Assembly (NCBI RefSeq): GCF_003609835.1 | Contig: NZ_AP017898.1 | Coordinates: 1,674,001 to 1,738,000, forward strand | Origin: Sphingopyxis sp. FD7 | GTDB taxonomy: Bacteria; Pseudomonadota; Alphaproteobacteria; Sphingomonadales; Sphingomonadaceae | Reading direction: 5' to 3' | DNA: 64,000 nucleotides | In this document: positions 54,963-63,075 of the stretch, piece by piece | Layout of the letters: each line of letters starts with the position of its first letter | Position numbering within the stretch: position 1 is the first letter of the stretch | Notes under the pieces: generated by a model | The model's database searches: none | What the model saw: only the letters and a program-made list of their open reading frames with translations | What the model was told of the DNA's origin: nothing | Made by a program: the position numbers and the translations under genes

Positions 54963-56882
54963 TCATATCTGGATCTGGCTGCCGAGTTCGACCACGCGGT
55001 TGGTCGGGATCTTGAAAAACTCCATCGCGCTTTCGGAGCTTTTGCTCATCCACGCGAACAGCCGCTCGCGCCACAGCGCCATCCCCGGCTTGGCAGCCGA
55101 GGCGACGAGCTTTTGCCGCCCAAGGAAGAAGCTCGTCGTCATCATGTCGAACGGTCCTCCGATCGCGTCCAGCCGCGCAAGGTCGCGCGGGACGTCAACG
55201 TCCTCCATGAAACCATAGCGCAGGATCACGCGATAAAAGCCGCGTCCGGCGTCCTGCGCCTCCAGCCGCGCTGCGGGATCGGCGTAGGGTACATCCTCGA
55301 CCAGCACGGTCAGGATCAATACGCGCTCATGCAGCACCTGATTATGCTTCAGATTGTGGAGCAGCGCCGGGGGGATGCCCTCGGCCGCGGCCGACATGAA
55401 CACCGCGGTGTTGCGAACGCGGTGCGCCGAGGCGGCGGCCGATTCGATGAACAGCGGCAGCGGCATACTCGCCTCCTCCAGCCGCGCGCGCATCAGGCGG
55501 CGGCCGGTCGCCCAGGTGGTGAGTATGGTGAACAGCGCCGCCGCGACCACCAGCGGGAACCAGCCGCCGTCGGGGATCTTGGTGATATTGGAGGCGAAGT
55601 AGATGCCATCGACGAGCAGGAACAGGCCGATTGTTCCCGCCGCCAGCCAGCGGTTCCAGCGCCACACCTTGAAGATCAGGAAGCCGAGCATCAGCGTGGT
55701 GATGAGCATCGTGCCGATCACCGAAATACCATAGGCCGATGCCAGCCGGGTCGATTCGCCGAAGCCGAGCACCAGCAGCAGCACCATCGCCAGCAGGCCC
55801 CAGTTGATCGCCGGAATATAGATCTGCCCCGCCGCCTTCTCGCTGGTGTGGAGCGTGCGCAGGCGCGGCAGGAAACCCAGCTGGATCGCCTGGTGCGTCA
55901 CCGAAAAGGCGCCCGAAATCACCGCCTGGCTGGCGATGATCGTCGCTGCGGTAGCGATGAACACCAGCGGCAGCCGCGCCCATTCGGGCGCCATCAGGTA
56001 AAAGGGATTCTGGACGGCTTCGGGCGTGCCGAGCAGCAGCGCGCCCTGCCCCATATAGTTGAGCATCAGGCACGGATAGGCGAGCGTCAGCCAACTGAGC
56101 CCCACCGCCTTGCGCCCGAAATGGCCCATGTCGGCATAGAGCGTCTCGGCCCCGGTCACCGCGAGAAACACCGACCCCATCGCGAGGAAGGCGAGCCGCG
56201 TATCATAGAGAAAAAACTCGACCGCCCGCCAGGGGTTGAGGATGCCGAGGATTTCGGGGTGCGCCGCGATGTTGACCACGCCCAGCGTCGCCAGCGTCGC
56301 GAAATAGACGAGCACGATCGGCCCGAAGAACGCCCCCACCCGCGCCGTCCCGCGCGACTGGATCAGGAACAGCGCGATAAGGATCACCACCGCGATCGGC
56401 AGCACGAGCGGTTGCAGGCCCGCCTCGACCACCGTCAGCCCCTCGACCGCCGAGAGCACCGAGATCGCCGGGGTCAGCATCGCATCGCCATAGAACATTG
56501 AGGCCGCGAGCACGCCGAGCACCACCAATGTCCCGCTCCAGCGGCTTCGGCCGAGGTGGCGCGAGACCAGCGCCAGCAGCGCGAACGAACCGCCCTCGCC
56601 GCGATTATGCGCGCGCATCGCCACGAACACATATTTGACGGTCACGATCAGCATCAGCGACCAGAAGATCAGGCTGAGCACGCCAAAGATGTGCAGCCGG
56701 TCGACCGCGAGCGGATGCGGGCCGATGAAACTTTCCTTGAGCGCATAGAGCGGCGAGGTGCCGATGTCGCCAAAGACGACGCCGATGGCGCCGAGCATCA
56801 GCACGGGCAGGCGGTCCTTGGGCGCGTGGGAGAGCGGAGCCGCGGCAGCGGCGGACGATGATGCGTCGGGATGGTTTTCCAT
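54963..56882 (-). CDS. kup: KUP potassium uptake transporter
   Basis: 639 aa from the ATG at 56882. About 12 membrane helices, then a cytoplasmic domain. Signature segments: LGAIGVVFGDIGTSPLYALKE at the N-terminus, FYGDAMLTPAISVLSAVEGL and TGAETLYADMGHFG. KUP proteins are H+-coupled K+ importers of the low-affinity constitutive type. The reading frame continues far upstream but is another gene's shadow. Divergent from the KdpD-KdpE chimera, 93 bp apart. Confidence 0.95.
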   Translation of the reverse strand: MENHPDASSSAAAAAPLSHAPKDRLPVLMLGAIGVVFGDIGTSPLYALKESFIGPHPLAVDRLHIFGVLSLIFWSLMLIVTVKYVFVAMRAHNRGEGGSFALLALVSRHLGRSRWSGTLVVLGVLAASMFYGDAMLTPAISVLSAVEGLTVVEAGLQPLVLPIAVVILIALFLIQSRGTARVGAFFGPIVLVYFATLATLGVVNIAAHPEILGILNPWRAVEFFLYDTRLAFLAMGSVFLAVTGAETLYADMGHFGRKAVGLSWLTLAYPCLMLNYMGQGALLLGTPEAVQNPFYLMAPEWARLPLVFIATAATIIASQAVISGAFSVTHQAIQLGFLPRLRTLHTSEKAAGQIYIPAINWGLLAMVLLLVLGFGESTRLASAYGISVIGTMLITTLMLGFLIFKVWRWNRWLAAGTIGLFLLVDGIYFASNITKIPDGGWFPLVVAAALFTILTTWATGRRLMRARLEEASMPLPLFIESAAASAHRVRNTAVFMSAAAEGIPPALLHNLKHNQVLHERVLILTVLVEDVPYADPAARLEAQDAGRGFYRVILRYGFMEDVDVPRDLARLDAIGGPFDMMTTSFFLGRQKLVASAAKPGMALWRERLFAWMSKSSESAMEFFKIPTNRVVELGSQIQI

Positions 56883-56975
56883 GCCCGCGATGTGGGCTTC
56901 CGGCGCATAAAGATTCCATGTGGATTTTATCCGCGCCTCTCGACGCCGGGGCGCGGGAAGCGCATTTAGGCGCGC
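56883..56975. promoter_or_regulatory. Divergent promoter region kup / KdpD-KdpE chimera
   Basis: 93 bp shared by two divergent starts. It has a locally A+T-rich patch (56906-56930) with a TCCA-TG-TGGA dyad at 56915-56924. Candidate site for the neighbouring DNA-binding protein; no known KdpE box was recognised. Confidence 0.4.
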
Positions 56976-58319
56976 ATGGACACGATAGCGGCAGGCCGGG
57001 CGCTCCGGCAGAATGAGATGGCCAGGCGCCTTGGCAGCTATGCCGTCACCTTGCTTCTGATCGCCGGCGCGACGCTCGCCGGCTTGCTGATCGCCGATCG
57101 CTGGGGCAACGCGCCGGTCGCGCTGCTCTATATTCCGCCCGTGCTCGTCGCCGCGGTCAGCTGCGGGCAATGGCCGGCGATTATCGCCGCCACCCTCTCG
57201 ACGCTCACCTATAATTTCTATTTCACCGAACCCTATCGCACCTTCGTCATCCACAGTCCGGCCGACATTGTGACGGTGGCCGCGCTGTTTCTGGTCGCCA
57301 TGGTCACCAGCCGTCTGGCTGCGTCGCTGCGCGAACAGAGCCGACGCGCCGACGCGCACGCCGCGCGCAACGCGACGATCGCCGGCCTCGCGCGTCGCCT
57401 CCTCTCCTGCACCGACGAACAGGCGATTGCCGACGTCGCGGTGCATGAGCTTGCGCGCCTCTTCGGCGGTCATGCGGTGCTTGTCGTCGGACGCGAAGCA
57501 CCGCAAATCGTCGCGGCCACCCCGGCCGGCGTCGCGCTCGGCCCCAGCGACCTTGGCGCCGCGGCGCTGACCCTCGACACCGGCGAACCGTCGGGCCGCG
57601 GCGTTTCGCGCCGCGATCCCGCCGACTGGCAATTCCATCCGATTGCCGCGGACCATGCCGTTCTCGCCGCCGTCGGCCTCGCGCGCGAGGATGGTTTGCC
57701 GCCGGTCGCTCCGAATCAGCATCAGCTGCTCGGCAATCTGCTCGACCAGGTCGCGCTCGCGCTGGAACGCGCGCGACTGGAGGGCGAGGCGCGCGATGTC
57801 GCCGCGCTGCGCGAGCGCGACCGGCTGCGCGCGGCGCTGCTCATGTCGATTGGCGAGGACGTCAAGCCGCGCCTCAACGCGATCGCGGCCGCGGCACGCG
57901 CGCTGCGGCGTGCCGAGGGCGGCGACAAGGCACTCGCCGCGACCGTCGCTGCCGAAACCGCGCAGCTCGATCGCTATGTCGACAGCCTCGTCGACCTCAG
58001 CCCCGGCGCCGCGCAGGAGCCGCTGGTCATTGGTTCGCTTGCGATCGACCTGCACCACCGCAGCGTCCGGCGCGACGGCGAAACGGTGCATCTGACACCC
58101 AAGGAATATGCGGTGCTCGCCGAGCTCGCCAAGCACGCCGGCCGCGTCCTCACCCACGCCCACCTGCTGCGATCGGTGTGGGGACCGGCGCAGCAGGACC
58201 ATATCGACTATCTGCGCGTCGCGGTGCGAAGCCTGCGCCAGAAGCTCGAGCACGATCCGGCGCGGCCCGCGCTGATTATCAACGAGCCTGCGGTGGGGTA
58301 TCGCCTGGTGGCCGGATAA
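56976..58319 (+). CDS. KdpD-KdpE chimera: membrane domain, GAF, degenerate dimerisation helix and DNA-binding domain
   Basis: 447 aa. Residues 20-113 give about four membrane helices of the KdpD/DUF4118 type (YNFYFTEPYRTF). Residues about 130-265 look GAF-like. Residues 275-340 resemble the KdpD dimerisation helices, but the H-box reads SIGEDVKPRL, with Glu294 where SxSHDLRTPL has the phospho-accepting His. No ATPase domain follows. After a ~10-residue link comes a KdpE-type winged helix (349-445: LTPKEYAVLAELAKHAGRVL, VWGP, YLRVAVRSLRQKLEHDP, NEPAVGYRL), with no receiver domain. The layout suggests a membrane-bound one-component transcription factor, probably for kup. Start ATG 56976; the frame is unbroken. 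Confidence 0.85.
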   Translation: MDTIAAGRALRQNEMARRLGSYAVTLLLIAGATLAGLLIADRWGNAPVALLYIPPVLVAAVSCGQWPAIIAATLSTLTYNFYFTEPYRTFVIHSPADIVTVAALFLVAMVTSRLAASLREQSRRADAHAARNATIAGLARRLLSCTDEQAIADVAVHELARLFGGHAVLVVGREAPQIVAATPAGVALGPSDLGAAALTLDTGEPSGRGVSRRDPADWQFHPIAADHAVLAAVGLAREDGLPPVAPNQHQLLGNLLDQVALALERARLEGEARDVAALRERDRLRAALLMSIGEDVKPRLNAIAAAARALRRAEGGDKALAATVAAETAQLDRYVDSLVDLSPGAAQEPLVIGSLAIDLHHRSVRRDGETVHLTPKEYAVLAELAKHAGRVLTHAHLLRSVWGPAQQDHIDYLRVAVRSLRQKLEHDPARPALIINEPAVGYRLVAG

Positions 58320-58501
58320 GGTGGCGCGCTGTGACCGGCGAAGATGAGCAATACAGTTTCGCTATCGCGCGCTAGCTGTTTGGTCCCAGCATGTGGTGGT
58401 GTAATTTTGTCATCATCACAGCGGAGGGAGCTATGGGACAGATTCTACACGGCAGCGCCAAGACCACGCATGATCTTCCCCCGGTTGCGCGGACACCAGG
58501 G

Positions 58502-59383
58502 TTAGCCCGTCATGCGTTGCTCGGCCTGTTCGGGGGTGAGATACCCGAGGGCCGAGTGCATGCGGTTCCGATTATAATAGCCTTCGATATATCCGAACAG
58601 AGCCTGCCGGGCTTCGAGATGCGTTGCCCAGCGGCATTGATGGACCAGTTCGACCTTCAGCGTATGGAAGAAGCTCTCCATCGGCGCGTTGTCGTAACAG
58701 TTCCCAGTGCGGCTCATCGACGCGGTCGCGCCGATCGCAGTGAGTTGATCGACATAAGCCCCGGCGGCATATTGCGATCCGCGATCGGAGTGATGCACGA
58801 GTCCGCGTAGCGGTCGCTGCCGTTGGGCGGCCATCATCAACGCAGCGAGCGTCAGTTCGGTGCGCATGTGATCCCGCATCGCCCAGCCCACGATCTTGCG
58901 AGTCGCCAGATCGAGCACGGCGGCCAGATACAGCCAGCCTTCGCCGGTCGGGATATAGCTGATATCGGCCAGCCACACGCGGTTCGGCGCCGTGGCTTCG
59001 AAGCGCTGCGCGAGCAGGTTCGGCGCGATCGGCAGGTAATGGCGGCTGTCGGTCGTCGAGGGCCGAAAGCGGCGACCGGCAAGCGCACGGATGCCGTGGC
59101 GGCGCATCAGCCGCTCGACACGACCGCGGCTGCAGCCGCGCCCTTCCGCGCGCAGCGCGGCATGCATCCGGGGACTGCCGTATCGCCCGGAATGCCGCGC
59201 CTGGATCCGACGGATATCGCCGAGCAACACGGTGTTCGCCGTCGTGCGCATACTCGGCGGCCGATCGCGCCAATCGTAATAGCCGCTGCGCGACACACCG
59301 AGCATGCGGCACATGACGCTGACCGGCCAGGTGCCAGCATGGGCGCGGATGAACTGGAACTTCACCGTGGCATCTCCGCGCAA
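58502..59383 (-). CDS. IS3-family transposase OrfB (catalytic part)
   Basis: 293 aa in its own frame. The HTH_21 segment (YGSPRMHAALRAEG, RRHGIRALAGRRF) is followed by the rve core with the DDE residues: WLADISYI, HHSDRGSQYA and DNAPMESFFHTLK. It is normally made as an OrfAB fusion by -1 frameshifting at the AAAAAAG site near 59394-59400, upstream of the frame's own ATG. Confidence 0.95.
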   Translation of the reverse strand: MRGDATVKFQFIRAHAGTWPVSVMCRMLGVSRSGYYDWRDRPPSMRTTANTVLLGDIRRIQARHSGRYGSPRMHAALRAEGRGCSRGRVERLMRRHGIRALAGRRFRPSTTDSRHYLPIAPNLLAQRFEATAPNRVWLADISYIPTGEGWLYLAAVLDLATRKIVGWAMRDHMRTELTLAALMMAAQRQRPLRGLVHHSDRGSQYAAGAYVDQLTAIGATASMSRTGNCYDNAPMESFFHTLKVELVHQCRWATHLEARQALFGYIEGYYNRNRMHSALGYLTPEQAEQRMTG

Positions 59384-59676
59384 ATGCCGACCGCTTTTTT
59401 CAGAATGTCGCGCTCCATGCGCGTGCGATCGAGTTCGCGGCGCAGCCTGGCAATCTCCGACGCCTGATCCGCCGGCGACGCCATCGGCGATGATAGCGGC
59501 TTCGCCGCAGGCACTGTCCCCTTGATCTCCAGTGCCCGCTGCCAGCGCCTCAACATCGTCGGCATGATCCCCAGCTCACGCGCAACGTCGGTCTGCATCC
59601 GACCGCTCGTCTCCCACAGCGTCACAGCCTCGCGCTTGAACTCGTCTGTGAAATATCGCTTCCCAACCTTCGCCAT
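59362..59676 (-). CDS. IS3-family OrfA (DNA-binding part)
   Basis: 104 aa. HTH: RYFTDEFKREAVTLWETSGRM, DVARELGIMPTMLRRWQRA, followed by a leucine-zipper-like region (EIARLRRELDRTRMERDILKKA). It overlaps orfB by 22 bp, with the slippery AAAAAAG heptamer at 59400-59394, which permits the fused transposase. Confidence 0.95.
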   Translation of the reverse strand: MAKVGKRYFTDEFKREAVTLWETSGRMQTDVARELGIMPTMLRRWQRALEIKGTVPAAKPLSSPMASPADQASEIARLRRELDRTRMERDILKKAVGICAEMPR

Positions 59677-60083
59677 CTTACACCTCCTCGCTCCAATGAG
59701 CCGTTCATCGGTGTCCGCGCAACCGGGGGAAGATCACGCACGCCATTCGAGGCGAGCTACAGCGATCGCAAGCTTCGGTCGCGAGCCTTGCCAAGAAGTA
59801 CGGGACCAACGAGAAGACCGTCCTGAAGTGGCGGCATCGGCAGTCTGTGGAGGACATGCCGATGGGGCCGAAGGAACGCCGCAGCACCGTGCTCTCGCCG
59901 ATGGAGGAGGCCGCGATCGTCGCGCTGCGCGTGCAGGCCCGGTTGCCGCTCGACGATGTCTACATCGTGCTCAAGGACGTAATCCCGCACCTGACCCGCT
60001 CGTCGCTGCACCGCTGTCTGCAACGGCACGGCATCAGCCGACTGCCCAAGGCCGACCGCGAGAAGCCGAAGAGCGCAGGCGTG

Positions 60084-60110
60084 ATCCGATGATCCGGGGG
60101 ATCATCGGAT
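60084..60110. repeat. 12-bp palindrome carrying a stop codon in the IS481-type transposase
   Basis: ATCCGATGATCC (60084-60095) and GGATCATCGGAT (60099-60110) with a 3-nt loop. It supplies the in-frame TGA at 60090. AGGC flanks it on each side (60077-60080 and 60111-60114), so it may be an insertion. Confidence 0.7.
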
Positions 60111-60724
60111 AGGCAAGCCAAGAACTACGAGATCGGCTACTTCCACATCGACATTGCCGAGCTGCGCTATGAGGGCGGCAAGGCCTTCCTCTATGTCGCC
60201 GTGGACCGCACCTCGAAGCTGGTCTTCGCCCGCATCTACCGCAAGGCTACCAAGCTCGCCGGCGCCGGCTTCCTCAAGTCGTTGGTCAGAACCGTACCCT
60301 ACATGATCCACACCGTGCTGACCGACAACGGCGTACAGTTCGTCCAGCTGCAGCGGGGCCAGAGCAGAAGCTACCTGATCCACATCTTCGAGCGCGTCTG
60401 CCTCGAAAACGGCATCGAGCACCGGCTGCCCAAGCCTTGCCATCCCTGGACCAATGGCCAAGCCGAGCGGATGGTCCGAACCATCAAGGACGCGACCGTC
60501 AAATCCTTCCATTACGCCTCGATCCAGGAGCTACGACGACACGTCGCCGACTGGCTGGTCGCCTACAACTTCGCCAAGCAGCTCAAGGCTCTCAAGTTCA
60601 GAACGCCATATCAGGCCATCGACGAACTCTGGAAATCAAACCCAGACGCCTTTATCGTTCAGCCAACCCACCACATGCTGGGACCAAACACCTAGATTCT
60701 TGTATTGCCGTGTTTTCCGAGTCA

Positions 60725-61420
60725 TCAGGTGATTTCACCCGACTTGAAAACACTCTGGTTGTTCAAAGCCATATCGCTCACAAACGGGTTCGTGCGGCGT
60801 TCGTGCGCAAAACTGCTGTGCGCGCCATGCCCCGGCAGGAAGGTCGTGTCGCCGCCGAGCGGCCACAATTTCTGTGTGATCGATGCGAGCAGTTGCTGGT
60901 GATTGCCGCGCGGAAAATCGGTGCGCCCGATCGAGCCCTGAAAGATGACGTCGCCGACGATCGCCAGCTTCGACGGCGCATGATGGAACACGACATGTCC
61001 CGGCGTGTGGCCGGGGCAATGGATGACGTCGATCACGAGATTGCCCACCGTCACCGTGTCGCCGTCGACCAGCCAGCGGTCGGGCTCGAACGGCTCGCCG
61101 ATCATGCCGAAGCGCGCGCCATCCTCGGCAAAGCGTTCGATCCAGAAACGGTCGTCCTCGTGCGGCCCTTCGATCGGCACGCCGAGTTCCTTCGCCAGCA
61201 TTCCGGCCTGTCCGCAATGGTCCATATGGCCATGGGTGACGAGGATCTTCTCGACCTCCACGCCCGTCTGGCGCACCGCCTCCTTCAGCTTGGGCAGGTC
61301 GCCGCCGGGATCGACGAACGCCGCCTTGTTCGTTTCGGTGCACCAGAGGAGCGTGCAATTCTGCTGAAAGGCGGTGACGGGCACGATCGCCGCGCGCATC
61401 GGGGGGTTGGGAGCGTTCAT
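60725..61420 (-). CDS. Metallo-beta-lactamase-fold hydrolase (glyoxalase II-like)
   Basis: 231 aa. Zinc motif THGHMDHCGQAG, then HCPGHTPGHVVF and VGDVIFQGSIGRTD. This is the small hydroxyacylglutathione-hydrolase-like group, which hydrolyses thioesters. The last residues (SVFKSGEIT) lie 34 bp before the IS481-type element end; whether insertion changed the tail is unknown. Start ATG follows normal length. Confidence 0.92.
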   Translation of the reverse strand: MNAPNPPMRAAIVPVTAFQQNCTLLWCTETNKAAFVDPGGDLPKLKEAVRQTGVEVEKILVTHGHMDHCGQAGMLAKELGVPIEGPHEDDRFWIERFAEDGARFGMIGEPFEPDRWLVDGDTVTVGNLVIDVIHCPGHTPGHVVFHHAPSKLAIVGDVIFQGSIGRTDFPRGNHQQLLASITQKLWPLGGDTTFLPGHGAHSSFAHERRTNPFVSDMALNNQSVFKSGEIT

Positions 61421-61513
61421 GCCGGTGATGTGGGGAAAAGCGGCACAAATGGCAAGCCGCGCTCCCTCCCCGCCGTTTGACCCGGCAACGGGGCTGGCTT
61501 ATGGCCTCACGCC

Positions 61514-61819
61514 ATGACCGAGGCTTTTCTTCACGGAACCGTGCACGAGGCGCGGGCGGATATGCAGGCGGCCATCACGGCCGATCCAGCGGCGCTGGCG
61601 CTGTGGCAGGCGCTGACCCCGCTCGGGCGCAACGAGTTCATCTGCTGGGTCGATGACGCCAGGCAGGACAAGACGCGCGCGCGCCGGATCGTGCGGACCG
61701 TCGAGGAATTGCACGAAGGAAAAAAGCGCCCCTGCTGCTGGGCCGGATGTATTCATCGCACCGACAAGGCGCCGAGCAAGTGGCAGCAGGCGGTGCTGAT
61801 CGACAAGAAGGCAAAATAG
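61514..61819 (+). CDS. YdeI/OmpD-associated family protein
   Basis: 101 aa. The conserved block LTPLGRNEFICWVDDARQDK, then TRARRIVRTVEELHEGKKRP and CCWAGCIHR match the YdeI-like family; its members are short cytoplasmic proteins with a possible role in peptide or metal resistance. The Cys pair and His suggest a metal site. Convergent with the aspartic protease gene. Confidence 0.8.
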   Translation: MTEAFLHGTVHEARADMQAAITADPAALALWQALTPLGRNEFICWVDDARQDKTRARRIVRTVEELHEGKKRPCCWAGCIHRTDKAPSKWQQAVLIDKKAK

Positions 61820-61831
61820 GGCGCCAGCGCC

Positions 61832-62395
61832 TCAGCGCAGAGTCATCGTGTCGCCTTCGACATTCACTGCGTCGAGCTTCGATAAAAAACTCTGTCCGAG
61901 CAGCGACACGCCCATGTCGGCGTCGATCACCGCCGCCCGGACGTCGCGCACCTCGATCCCCTGCACTTCGACGCTGTCCAGCATCACCGTCCGCATCGGC
62001 ACGTCGCCGCCCGCGGTGCGCGCCATGCCGCCAATCGGCAGGCGGTCGACGTCGATCCCGATCGCCTCGGCGTCGCGCCGTGTCAGCGCGACGATCGACG
62101 CGCCGCTGTCGACCATCATTCGGATAGAGGCGCCATCGACTTGCGTATCGGCATAAAAATGCGAATCGCCCGCCCGCGCGAGGCGCACCTCGCCACCGGA
62201 CGAAGCCGGAGCCGGCGCCGACGACCAGCCGCCGCGCCTGCCGCGCGCGGTCGTCCAATTGCTGTTGGTCGATGGATCCTCGGCCGCCGTTTCGGCGCGA
62301 TCCTCACCCGTCGAGCGGCTGGCAACGCTCGCCACGCCGACCGACACCGCGGTAATCGCAACCGCCAAACCAAGAAACCGCCCGATCATGGGCAT
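61832..62395 (-). CDS. Clan AA retropepsin-like aspartic protease, membrane-anchored
   Basis: 187 aa from the ATG at 62395. An N-terminal hydrophobic anchor (FLGLAVAITAVSVGVASV), a Ser/Ala-rich linker, then a retropepsin-like fold with the catalytic motif MMVDSGASIVAL and the second half MGVSLLGQSFLSKLDAV. This matches the TIGR02281 type of periplasmic proteases in alphaproteobacteria. The substrate is unknown. It is followed downstream by no same-strand gene. Confidence 0.85.
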   Translation of the reverse strand: MPMIGRFLGLAVAITAVSVGVASVASRSTGEDRAETAAEDPSTNSNWTTARGRRGGWSSAPAPASSGGEVRLARAGDSHFYADTQVDGASIRMMVDSGASIVALTRRDAEAIGIDVDRLPIGGMARTAGGDVPMRTVMLDSVEVQGIEVRDVRAAVIDADMGVSLLGQSFLSKLDAVNVEGDTMTLR

Positions 62396-62424
62396 CCTTG
62401 TCGCAAACAGGGGTTGGGGATTGG

Positions 62425-63075
62425 TTAAGCGGGATCGCGGTTCGTGGCAGTTCCGGCCAACGCGCCGCCGCCCTGCTCGATGAAGGCGCGCCACCTGGGC
62501 GTTTCGCCGCGAATGCTGTAGGCGATGCGTGCGCAGGCATAAGGGCGTCCGGGCCGATTGTCGGCCTCCGATGCGGTCGTCGGCCACACGCTTTCGCCGC
62601 GCGATGACCAGCACACCAGCGCCTCGGCCTCCTGCCCCGCCTCGATCGCCGCGCGCTCGTCGGCGCTCCATGAAGCGGGGGCGCTCCAGCCGAAGATTGC
62701 GCGGTGCGGCGTCGCCCGGCCCCACAGGGCTTCGCCGAACGGGCTGTCGTGGTCGGCGAGCATCGCCCGCACCCGCGCGCGATCGGCGGGCGCGAGCCAC
62801 TGGCCGCCGAGCATCGCCGCCCAGCGCGCCTCGTCGCGCGCGCGCAGCGCCGCCGCCAGTTCGTCCGCCGCTGCGGCGAAACGCGGGGTCCACGCCGAAT
62901 CGGCCGCGAGCGGCGCGAGCCGCGCGGGCGGACGCGGGGCTTCGGCTTCGGCCGGCAGCAGCGATTCGGGCGCCGCGGCCAGCGGCGCGGTGGGGGCGAT
63001 AGCGGCGGCGAACGCCGACAAGAGCAGCAGGGCGCGCATCGACACGATGATAGCAGACATGGCTGCACCTGTCAT
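62425..63075 (-). CDS. Secreted hypothetical protein
   Basis: 216 aa from the ATG at 63075, which overlaps the ygfZ stop (ATGA); ATGs at 63060 and 63039 are alternatives. Signal peptide (MRALLLLSAFAAAIAPT), Pro/Ala-rich linker, and a helical domain with Trp-rich segments (ARWAAMLGGQWLAPADRARV, IFGWSAPASWSADE). Cys in LVCWSS and YACARIAY may pair. I do not recognise a family. Coupled to ygfZ by position. Confidence 0.7.
   Translation of the reverse strand: MTGAAMSAIIVSMRALLLLSAFAAAIAPTAPLAAAPESLLPAEAEAPRPPARLAPLAADSAWTPRFAAAADELAAALRARDEARWAAMLGGQWLAPADRARVRAMLADHDSPFGEALWGRATPHRAIFGWSAPASWSADERAAIEAGQEAEALVCWSSRGESVWPTTASEADNRPGRPYACARIAYSIRGETPRWRAFIEQGGGALAGTATNRDPA

Larger units (their letters stand above)
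58471..59736. mobile_element. IS3-family element nested in the IS481-type element
   Basis: 1266 bp with perfect 27-bp terminal repeats (58471-58497, TGATCTTCCCCCGGTTGCGC..., and 59710-59736), flanked by a 4-bp direct repeat CGCA (58467-58470 and 59737-59740). Two overlapping minus-strand ORFs of the usual orfA/orfB arrangement are intact. It looks recent and possibly active. Confidence 0.95.
58376..60691. mobile_element. IS481-family element, interrupted
   Basis: Perfect 23-bp terminal repeats: TGTTTGGTCCCAGCATGTGG... at 58377-58399 and its complement at 60668-60690. CTAG lies at each flank (58372-58375 and 60692-60695), matching the CTAG target preference of IS481. Without the nested IS3-type element and its 4-bp duplication the length is about 1045 bp, normal for the family. 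It lies between the chimera gene and the metallo-hydrolase gene and disrupts neither. Confidence 0.9.
58433..60695 (+). pseudogene. IS481-family transposase, interrupted and with an internal stop
   Basis: Begins MGQILHGSAKTTH at 58433, is interrupted by the IS3-type element at codon 13, and resumes at 59741 as AIRGELQRSQASVASLAKKYG. Helix-turn-helix part ends LTRSSLHRCLQRHGISRLPK. An in-frame TGA at 60090 lies in a palindrome. The same frame then continues with the catalytic core KNYEIGYFHIDIAELRYEGGK, LTDNGVQF and HPWTNGQAERM, ending GPNT. The terminal TAG uses bases of the flanking CTAG. Two independent lesions make it inactive. Confidence 0.9.

Noticed and set aside
54589..54966. 125-codon minus frame coupled to the kup stop by ATGA
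   Set aside because: Its only recognisable part is a broken transposase segment; the overlap with kup is likely chance. Reported as a relic instead.
54963..58253. 1096-codon minus frame through kup and the chimera
   Set aside because: Only the part from 56882 downward is kup. The upstream part is the antisense of the chimera and has no membrane or nucleotide motifs.
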